Assembly: GCA_022781445.1 (NCBI GenBank) | Contig: JALETQ010000026.1 | Coordinates: 62,001 to 126,000, forward strand | DNA length: 64,000 nucleotides | Reading direction: 5' to 3' | Source: Prevotella sp. | Lineage (GTDB): Bacteria > Bacteroidota > Bacteroidia > Bacteroidales > Bacteroidaceae | In this document: one piece after another, positions 22,371 to 29,983 of the stretch | Layout: each line of letters starts with the position of its first letter | How positions within the stretch are numbered: position 1 is the stretch's first letter | The notes under the pieces: generated by a model | Told to the model about the DNA's origin: nothing | Databases searched by the model: none | Seen by the model: only the letters and a program-made list of their open reading frames with translations | Program-made: the position numbers and the translations under genes

Positions 22371-22943
22371 TTACAGGCTGTCGATGATTTGGCAAACATC
22401 GGCAAAAATGCGGTCAAGTTCGCCATAGCCGTCCACGCGGTGGTGCAGTCCTTCATTCTTGAACCAGCCGATCAGCGGTTCGGTTTGCCGGCGATACACA
22501 TCCAGACGTTTGCGGATGGTTTCTTCGTTGTCATCGGTTCTGCCCTGCAGTTGTCCGCGCTTGATGAGTCGTTCGATGAGTTTGTCTTCAGGGACATCAA
22601 GCTCTATCATGCCTGCAATGGAATGCCCGCGACGGGTGAGCATGCGTTTCAACTCTTCGGCTTGCGGCAACGTGCGTGGAAATCCGTCGAAAATAACGCC
22701 CGGATGTTCGGATCCGAAGCCGTCGTACACCTGTGCCAGAATCTCAATCATCAGCGAGTCGGGAATCAGCTGTCCTTTGTCGATGTAGCTTTTGGCGGTC
22801 TTTCCCGATTCGGTTTCGTTTTTAATCTCATTGCGAAGCACATCACCGGTGGAGATATGTCCTAAGCCGTACTTCTTGATTATCAGTTCACTCTGAGTGC
22901 CTTTGCCCGATCCGGGGGCACCGAAGATAACAATATTCTTCAT
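22371..22943 (-). CDS. adk: Adenylate kinase
   Basis: NIVIFGAPGSGKGTQSELIIKKYGLGHISTGDVLR; FDGFPRTLPQAEEL. Confidence 0.96.
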   Translation of the reverse strand: MKNIVIFGAPGSGKGTQSELIIKKYGLGHISTGDVLRNEIKNETESGKTAKSYIDKGQLIPDSLMIEILAQVYDGFGSEHPGVIFDGFPRTLPQAEELKRMLTRRGHSIAGMIELDVPEDKLIERLIKRGQLQGRTDDNEETIRKRLDVYRRQTEPLIGWFKNEGLHHRVDGYGELDRIFADVCQIIDSL

Positions 22944-23167
22944 AATCAGTTCGATTTTTCAAGATTAAACATGGGGGTCTTCTTGAACGGTCTTGTCAGG
23001 ATGTCTTCCGGTTCTTTCGTCGAGCGTTGTCCGTTTCTACCTCCATACCGTCCCTGTCATTCCGTCTTCCACGGCTAAAGCGTGTCAGGCAGTTTACGGG
23101 TGAAGCCGGTTGGGGACGGCCGTAAGTGCCGAAAACAAATCCACTAACGATGATCCAAGAACAAACC

Positions 23168-23704
23168 CTATTCTACTAATGTGTAAATGTCTCTCAAATT
23201 GCGTCCTTGCTGGTCGTAGTCCAGTCCGTAACCGAGGATGAAATCATTGGGGATTTCCATTGCCACGTATTCGATGTCGAGCGGAACGGCAAGCCGTTCG
23301 GGCTTCAACAACAACGTGCAGATATGAATCGAGGCGGGATTGCGCGTGCCCAGCGTTTCAATCATGCGCTTCATGGTCAGTCCCGATTCGACGATATCTT
23401 CCACGATGATGACGGTTCGGTTGGTGAGATCTTCATTGATACCGATCACTTCTGTGATTTTTCCGGTCGAAGTGGTGCCTTGATAGGACGCCAGCTTCAC
23501 GAAAGAAATTTCACAAGGTATCGTTATGCGTCGCATCAGGTCGGCTGCAAAGATGAACGAGCCGTTGAGCACGGCGAGCAACAGTGGATTCTTGCCTGCC
23601 ATATCGCGGTTGATTCTGTCTGCCACGGCTTGTACCCGTTCGAGGATTTCTGCCTCCGGGATCGAAGGCCTGAATGTTTTGTCTTTGATTGTGAGTAGAC
23701 TCAT
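23168..23704 (-). CDS. hpt: Hypoxanthine phosphoribosyltransferase
   Basis: LLAVLNGSFIFAADLMRRI, VIIVEDIVESGLTMKRMIETL, YVAMEIPNDFILGYGLDYDQQGRNLRDIY. Confidence 0.95.
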   Translation of the reverse strand: MSLLTIKDKTFRPSIPEAEILERVQAVADRINRDMAGKNPLLLAVLNGSFIFAADLMRRITIPCEISFVKLASYQGTTSTGKITEVIGINEDLTNRTVIIVEDIVESGLTMKRMIETLGTRNPASIHICTLLLKPERLAVPLDIEYVAMEIPNDFILGYGLDYDQQGRNLRDIYTLVE

Positions 23705-23893
23705 ATCGTCTTTCTTTATGATAATATGGCAACAAAAGTACGAAAAATAAACCAATGCACCACATTTCGCGGATTTTATTTTGCCCTGCCACCGCTTTCC
23801 GTTTCTTCATTTGCAGGGTTGCGGCAGACGACGGAAGGTAAGTCGATAATGGCAGGAAGGCTCTACAGATTCCCTTCTTTCATGATTCTTCCC

Positions 23894-24054
23894 TCTACAG
23901 GTAACGTTTTTCCGGTTTCGGGCATTTAACCGATGCCATTCGCACGTTTATCCGTTCGCAATGCCCGGCGTTGCTTTCTTAAAAACCTTCCGATTCCCCT
24001 TCGGTTAAATGCCCGAAACCGGATGAAGCTCATTTTTAGAACCTGCCTATAGAA
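23894..24054 (-). repeat. Long-palindrome intergenic element, copy 1
   Basis: Perfect 21-bp arms CCGGTTTCGGGCATTTAACCG (23912-23932) / CGGTTAAATGCCCGAAACCGG (24002-24022). Ends read TTCTATAGGCAGGTTCTAAAAAT ... AAAACGTTACCTGTAGA on the minus strand. Confidence 0.8.
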
Positions 24055-24108
24055 AAAATAATGTGTCATGAAGCCTTTGTGTGAACATTATTGTTTAATT
24101 TTGCAAAC

Positions 24109-25632
24109 ATGAAGATTTTCAACCAACAACAAATCAAATCACTCGACAAATACACCATCGAGCACGAACCGATTCGTCCCGTTGACCTGATGGAACGCGC
24201 AGCCCGAACGCTTAAAAAATCCATCACCGACATGCTCAAGCCCGAGAATGAGGTGGTGGTCTTCGCCGGGCCGGGAAACAACGGTGGCGACGCACTTGCT
24301 GTGGCGCGAATGTTGGCAGAGCAGGGTACGCCGGTGTCGGTCTATCTCTTCAACGTCGACAACAAATTGTCGGAAGAATGTGCCATCAACCGCGAACGTC
24401 TTAAAGAGCAAGGCAAGACGAAACACTTTGTGGAAATCACCCAACAGTTCGACCCTCCGCAGCTGGATGAGAACATATGGGTCATCGACGGACTCTTCGG
24501 CATCGGGCTTACACGTCCGCTTTCGGGCGGTTTTGCCTCGTTGGTGAAATACATCAATGCCTCGAATGCCCGCATCGTCAGCATTGATGTTCCCTCGGGA
24601 CTGATGACGGAGGACAACACTTACAACATCCAAGCCAACATCATCAAGGCCGACGTGACGCTGACTTTCCAACAAAAGAAGCTGGCTTTCATGATGGCCG
24701 ACATGCAACAGTATATCGGTGAGCTGCATATTCTTGACATCGGCCTTAGCCAAGACTACATCAAACGCACTGAGACAACATTCAATATCCTCGAGAAGAA
24801 GGACATACAACGGCTGATGAAACCCCGAAACAGCTTCGCCCACAAAGGTACGATGGGACATGCGCTCATCATCGCCGGACGATATGGCATGGCAGGTGCT
24901 GCCGTTCTTGCTGCAAAAGCCTGTCTTCGAAGCGGTGTGGGCAAGGTGACCGCCCTCACACCGAAGGAGAACCGCATCGTGATGCAGACTGCCGTTCCCG
25001 AAGTTGTCCTGCATATCGATCACGAAGACAACTTCTTCTCGGAAGCCATTGCCACCGAACCGTTCAACGCCATCGGCATCGGTCCGGGCATCGGGCAGGA
25101 AGAAAACACGGCCATTGCATTCATTGCGCAACTCAGAAGGTCGCAGGTGCCGACGGTCATCGATGCCGATGCCATCAATATTCTTGCCAATCATCGGGCT
25201 TGGATTCAGCAACTGCCCAAGGGAATCGTCATGACTCCACACCCCAAAGAGTTCGAACGACTCGACGGCTATGACTGCAACAGCGACAGCGAACGTCTGT
25301 TCAGGGCGAAAGACATGGCCGAAAAGCTGCAGGCATATATCATTCTGAAAGGTCATTACAGTGCCTTGTGTATGCCCGACGGACGTGTGGTCTTCAATCC
25401 GACCGGCAATGCGGGCATGGCAACGGCGGGTAGCGGCGACGTGCTGACCGGTATCATCACGGCACTGCTTGCCAAAGGCTATGAAAGAGATGAGGCTTGC
25501 CTGATTGGCATGTACCTGCACGGATTGGCAGGCGACCTCGCCGCCGAGGCGTTGGGACAGGAAAGCATGATTGCAAGCGACATCATCGACCATCTGCCAC
25601 AGGCTTTCAGACATATGAACCAGCGCGACTGA
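24109..25632 (+). CDS. nnrD: Bifunctional NAD(P)H-hydrate epimerase / ADP-dependent NAD(P)H-hydrate dehydratase
   Basis: MKIFNQQQIKSLDKYTIEHEPIRPVDLMERAA, VFAGPGNNGGDALAVARML (YjeF-N), TAGSGDVLTGIITALLAKGY (YjeF-C kinase-like). Confidence 0.94.
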   Translation: MKIFNQQQIKSLDKYTIEHEPIRPVDLMERAARTLKKSITDMLKPENEVVVFAGPGNNGGDALAVARMLAEQGTPVSVYLFNVDNKLSEECAINRERLKEQGKTKHFVEITQQFDPPQLDENIWVIDGLFGIGLTRPLSGGFASLVKYINASNARIVSIDVPSGLMTEDNTYNIQANIIKADVTLTFQQKKLAFMMADMQQYIGELHILDIGLSQDYIKRTETTFNILEKKDIQRLMKPRNSFAHKGTMGHALIIAGRYGMAGAAVLAAKACLRSGVGKVTALTPKENRIVMQTAVPEVVLHIDHEDNFFSEAIATEPFNAIGIGPGIGQEENTAIAFIAQLRRSQVPTVIDADAINILANHRAWIQQLPKGIVMTPHPKEFERLDGYDCNSDSERLFRAKDMAEKLQAYIILKGHYSALCMPDGRVVFNPTGNAGMATAGSGDVLTGIITALLAKGYERDEACLIGMYLHGLAGDLAAEALGQESMIASDIIDHLPQAFRHMNQRD

Positions 25633-25670
25633 CTTCTTCAATCGCCGACCATCAACATTTATTCTGTTAC

Positions 25671-27017
25671 ATGAAACGACGCTTTTCAGCCTTCTTCCTC
25701 TGTCTCGCGCTCCTTCTTCCGGAAGCGATACAGGCACAATCCGTCCACATCAACGACACGACAGCTTTCCGGCAACGCATGGAATGGTTCGGAAAAGCCA
25801 AGCTCGGCATCTTCATCCATTGGGGCATCTATGCCGTGAAGGGGGTGTCCGAGAGCTGGTCTTTTTACAATGAGCGTATCCCTTACGACGAATACATGAG
25901 CCAATGCAGCGGGTTCACGGCCTCAAACTATGACCCGAAGGCTTGGATCGACCTCATCAAAGAGAGCGGGGCACAGTATACCGTCATAACGTCCAAGCAC
26001 CATGACGGCATGGCTTTGTGGGACACGAAAGCCGGAAGGTTGAGCATGAAGAAGAGAACACCTGCCAAACGCGACCTCATCGCACCTTTTGTAGAGGAGG
26101 CAAGGCGGCAGGGGTTGAAGTTGGGATTGTATTACTCGCTCATCGACTGGTCGCACAAGGACTATCCCGTTTTCACCAAGAGTGTGCGCCGGTACGACAA
26201 CGACCCACAACGCTGGCAGAGATTCGTGGATTTCAATATGGCACAGCTCGGCGAACTGAGTACCACTTTTGCACCGGATCTGTGGTGGTTTGACGGCGAC
26301 TGGGAACAGTCGGCCGAGGCGTGGCATGCCGCAGAGATCGTGCAAAGGCTTCGTCGCGACAACCCGGCGTGCATCGTCAATTCGCGCATCAGAGGCTACG
26401 GTGACTACGAAACGCCCGAGCGAGGCATTCCCATCACTCGTCCGAAGACTCCATATTGGGAGTTGTGCCAGACCATCAATGACTCGTGGGGCTACTATCC
26501 CACCGACACGAACTACAAAAGCACCTACCAATGTCTGCGGCTGCTGGTGGACTGCATGTCGATGGGCGGCAACCTGCTGCTCGACATCGGTCCCCGGGAA
26601 GACGGTTCCATTCCCGACGAACAGGCGGCTGTGCTGAAAGGCATCGGCAGATGGGTACGAAAACATGCCGAAGCGGTGTACGACACGCAGGCAGGAATAC
26701 CCCATGCTTACTTCCAAGGCTATACCACTCGTAATCTCAAGGGTGATATTCTATACCTTTACATACCCTACCGGCCGACGGGTATGGTCGAAGTGAAGGG
26801 CTTGGTGAGCAAAGTGAAAGAGGCTTGGGTGGTCGGTTCGGGTATATCGCTCGACTTCAAGATGTGGAACCAGCCATCATGGAGCAACATTCCGGGCAAT
26901 TTCTACATCACCATTCCCGAAGAAGTACTCGACCCGGACATCACGGTAGTGGCACTGCGGTTCGACGAGCCCGTCAAACTTTACGACGGCTTCGGACAAG
27001 TGATCGAAGCCAACTGA
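25671..27017 (+). CDS. GH29 alpha-L-fucosidase, secreted
   Basis: Signal peptide; WFGKAKLGIFIHWGIYAVKGVSESW, TSKHHDGMALWDTK, DLWWFDGDWEQ (nucleophile region), GGNLLLDIGPREDG. Confidence 0.92.
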   Translation: MKRRFSAFFLCLALLLPEAIQAQSVHINDTTAFRQRMEWFGKAKLGIFIHWGIYAVKGVSESWSFYNERIPYDEYMSQCSGFTASNYDPKAWIDLIKESGAQYTVITSKHHDGMALWDTKAGRLSMKKRTPAKRDLIAPFVEEARRQGLKLGLYYSLIDWSHKDYPVFTKSVRRYDNDPQRWQRFVDFNMAQLGELSTTFAPDLWWFDGDWEQSAEAWHAAEIVQRLRRDNPACIVNSRIRGYGDYETPERGIPITRPKTPYWELCQTINDSWGYYPTDTNYKSTYQCLRLLVDCMSMGGNLLLDIGPREDGSIPDEQAAVLKGIGRWVRKHAEAVYDTQAGIPHAYFQGYTTRNLKGDILYLYIPYRPTGMVEVKGLVSKVKEAWVVGSGISLDFKMWNQPSWSNIPGNFYITIPEEVLDPDITVVALRFDEPVKLYDGFGQVIEAN

Positions 27018-27058
27018 ACGATAGAGACACACCACTCTATTCCCACCTGCAACAAAAA

Positions 27059-27124
27059 AACGCCACACGGCAGAACAGTCAAGGAAACATTCAAGGGTTT
27101 CGGATTGTCCTGCCGTGTGGCGTT
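27059..27124 (-). terminator. Hairpin/terminator between converging fucosidase and typA
   Basis: AACGCCACACGGCAG ... CTGCCGTGTGGCGTT 15-bp stem; minus strand followed by TTTTTTT. Confidence 0.65.
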
Positions 27125-27253
27125 GTGTTCCTGATATCCCCGATTGGGCATGAAAGCCCGGGTCGGTTTCTTCCGATAATCACTATCGGTCGGGAGAAAC
27201 CGTATCGGAAAGGTTGAAATGTCGGGATGTTTGTATGTGCGGATTGTCTGGAT

Positions 27254-29056
27254 CTACACTTTCGAAGCGCGCTTGCGGTCGTTGTGGTCGAGGATGATTT
27301 TGCGCATGCGGATAGACTTCGGCGTACATTCCACATACTCATCTGCCTTGATATACTCGAGCGTTTCTTCCAAGGAGAGGGACACTTTGGGGATGACGCG
27401 CGCCTTGTCGTCGCTTCCGCTGGCACGGACGTTGGTGAGCTGCTTGGCCTTCGTGACGTTGATGATGAGGTCGTTTTCATGGACGTGTTCACCGACTACC
27501 TGCCCAAGGTACACGTCTTCGCCCGGATCGATGAAGAACTTGCCCCTGTCCTGGAGCTTGTCGATCGAATAAGCATAAGCCGTGCCGGTTTCCAAGGCTA
27601 TCATCGAGCCGTTGACACGGCGTTCGATGTCGCCCTTGAAAGGCTGGTATTCCTTGAAACGATGTGCCATGATGGCTTCACCCTGCGATGCCGTGAGTAC
27701 ATTGGTGCGCAAGCCGATGATGCCTCTCGAGGGCATGTCGAACTCGATGTTCACCCTTTCGCCCTGTGCTTCCATGCTTGTCATCTCCCCTTTGCGACGG
27801 GTCACCATGTCGATCATCTTCGACGCGTGTTCTTCGGGTACGTTGATGGTCAGCTCTTCGACCGGCTCGCAGCGCACGCCGTCGATTTCCTTGTAGATGA
27901 CTTGGGGTTGTCCCACCTGCAGTTCGTAGCCTTCCCGGCGCATGGTTTCGATCAATACCGAGAGATGCAGCACGCCCCGTCCGCTGACAATCCATTTGTC
28001 GGTGTTGTCTTCAAACAGGCTTACCCGCAAGGCGAGGTTCTTCTCGAGTTCCTTCTGCAGGCGATCGCTGATGTGACGGCTGGTCACGAACTTGCCTTCC
28101 TTGCCGAAGAAAGGCGAGTCGTTGATGGTAAAGAGCATCGACATCGTGGGTTCGTCGATGGCAATGGGCGGCAGCGGTTCGGGGTTTTCGGCATCACAGA
28201 TGGTGTCGCCGATTTCAAAATGCTCCAGCCCGATGACGGCACAGATGTCACCGCAGCCCACTTCGCCGGTGCGGACGTGCCCCATGCCTTCGAAGGTGTG
28301 CAGCTCCTTGACACGCGTCTTCTCCATACTGCCGTCGCGATGGGCAACGGTGACAAGCATACCGTCTTTGAGCGAGCCTCTCAACACGCGTCCCACGGCA
28401 ATCCGTCCGGTATAAGACGAGTAGTCGAGCGAGGTGACCAGCATCTGCGGCGTGCCTTCCCGACGCTGCGGAGCGGGGATGCACTCGATGATTTTGTCGA
28501 GCAGATAAGTGATGTCCGATGCCGGATGCCGATGGTCTTCGCCCATCCATCCGTTCTTGGCACTGCCGTACACGACCGGGAAATCCAACTGGTCTTCGGT
28601 CGCATTGAGCGAGAACATGAGGTCGAACACCATCTCATATACTTCCTCGGGTCGGCAGTTGGGCTTGTCGACCTTATTGACCACCACGATGGGCTTGAGC
28701 CCTATTTCCAGTGCTTTCTGCAAAACGAAGCGCGTCTGGGGCATGGGGCCTTCGAACGCGTCGACCAGCAGCAGGCATCCGTCGGCCATGTTGAGCACCC
28801 TTTCCACCTCACCTCCGAAGTCGGAGTGCCCCGGTGTGTCGATGATATTGATTTTGGTGTCTTTATAAACGATGGAGACATTCTTGGAAAGAATGGTGAT
28901 GCCTCGCTCACGTTCCAAATCATTGTTGTCCAATACTTGGCTGCTCAGGTTCTGTCCCTCACGAAACAGGTGGCCTGCCAACATCATCTTGTCCACGAGC
29001 GTGGTCTTTCCATGGTCCACATGGGCGATAATCGCAATGTTTCTAATGTCTTGCAT
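27254..29056 (-). CDS. typA: GTP-binding protein TypA/BipA
   Basis: MQDIRNIAIIAHVDHGKTTLVDKMMLAGHLFREGQ...RERGITILSKN...DTPGHSDFGGEVERVLNMADG. Confidence 0.96.
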   Translation of the reverse strand: MQDIRNIAIIAHVDHGKTTLVDKMMLAGHLFREGQNLSSQVLDNNDLERERGITILSKNVSIVYKDTKINIIDTPGHSDFGGEVERVLNMADGCLLLVDAFEGPMPQTRFVLQKALEIGLKPIVVVNKVDKPNCRPEEVYEMVFDLMFSLNATEDQLDFPVVYGSAKNGWMGEDHRHPASDITYLLDKIIECIPAPQRREGTPQMLVTSLDYSSYTGRIAVGRVLRGSLKDGMLVTVAHRDGSMEKTRVKELHTFEGMGHVRTGEVGCGDICAVIGLEHFEIGDTICDAENPEPLPPIAIDEPTMSMLFTINDSPFFGKEGKFVTSRHISDRLQKELEKNLALRVSLFEDNTDKWIVSGRGVLHLSVLIETMRREGYELQVGQPQVIYKEIDGVRCEPVEELTINVPEEHASKMIDMVTRRKGEMTSMEAQGERVNIEFDMPSRGIIGLRTNVLTASQGEAIMAHRFKEYQPFKGDIERRVNGSMIALETGTAYAYSIDKLQDRGKFFIDPGEDVYLGQVVGEHVHENDLIINVTKAKQLTNVRASGSDDKARVIPKVSLSLEETLEYIKADEYVECTPKSIRMRKIILDHNDRKRASKV

Positions 29057-29348
29057 CTTCTATTTACCTAAAAAAACGGATGCAAATGTAGACAAAAAAA
29101 ACGAGAGAAGGGCGGTATTTGTTTGGAAATCTTATGAAAAGCCGTATCAATCCTCTCACCTTTGCCATCCTCTTACAGACTGTCGGCAACATGCCCCATG
29201 CCCATGTTCCGCTCTTGAACTCCGCAGTTTCATCCATTAACCCACCTGTGCCTATTCATCCTTCTCCGACTTTCATTTTTCGATTCGGAAACTATGGCAA
29301 CTTCCCGATCCGCCGGGATTTCGGCAAACGTGCGGTACGACGATTTAT

Positions 29349-29522
29349 CCCAAACCGATCATGAGAGACTTTTGAAGCCAAGGTGTTATAAAAGTCTCCC
29401 ATCGTCTGCCGAAACGCCGACGGCCTACCAGCCATTGACAAGCCTGTCGCACTTTTTCGGGCAAAAGACACGTCTTCTGATGACCGGTTTGGGTTCAGAT
29501 TCCATCCTCTTTTCTGTCGTCT
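29349..29522 (+). repeat. MITE-like dispersed repeat, copy 2 (TIR-to-TIR 29349-29493)
   Basis: CCCAAACCGATCATGAGAGA ... TCTGATGACCGGTTTGGGTTCAGATTCCATCCTCTTTTCTGTCGTCTG; aligns with 19586-19767 over its whole length by eye. Confidence 0.8.
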
Positions 29523-29826
29523 GAGGGTTGCCGTTCTTGTTGTCTGATACCCCCTTGCCGCCCTTCTCCGCGCTGCGGGTAAACGTCACATTCTTCAACC
29601 CCAATCGGCCATTGGATTCCGAGTCGGTTTCGTCTGATGGTCGGCAGACTTGTCTATCTTGCCGGAAAGTTTGTCGGATGAACCGTGCAAAAGAGGGAAT
29701 GCCGCAATGGGCATCCCCTCTTTGGTGGAAGGCTTCTTCATGTTGCCGTACAGGCTGTAGTCAGATGATCGGGAAAAAGTTGTACTTATGTCAGGTATAA
29801 ATTCTCATCTTTCATATGTCTTTTCT

Positions 29827-29983
29827 TCTACAGGTAACGTTTTATGTGCTTTCGGCTTTCCGTCGGTGCAAGCCGTCAGTTTCTTCATTCGCCATGCCTG
29901 GGCATTGCTTGCCTGGAAACTTGCGGCTTGCTGTCGGTTAAAGGCTTGAAATCGGGCAGAGCCGATTTTGAGAACCTGCCTTA
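29827..29983 (-). repeat. Long-palindrome intergenic element, copy 2
   Basis: Minus strand TAAGGCAGGTTCTCAAAATCGGCTCTGCCCGATTTCAAGCCTTTAACCGA ... AAAACGTTACCTGTAGA. Begins at the TAA stop of the C10 protease. Confidence 0.75.

Noticed and set aside
24139-25737. 532-aa - strand ORF
   Set aside because: Antisense shadow of nnrD in GC-rich codons.
27227-29071. 614-aa + strand ORF
   Set aside because: Antisense shadow of typA; the sense frame is a clear TypA/BipA.
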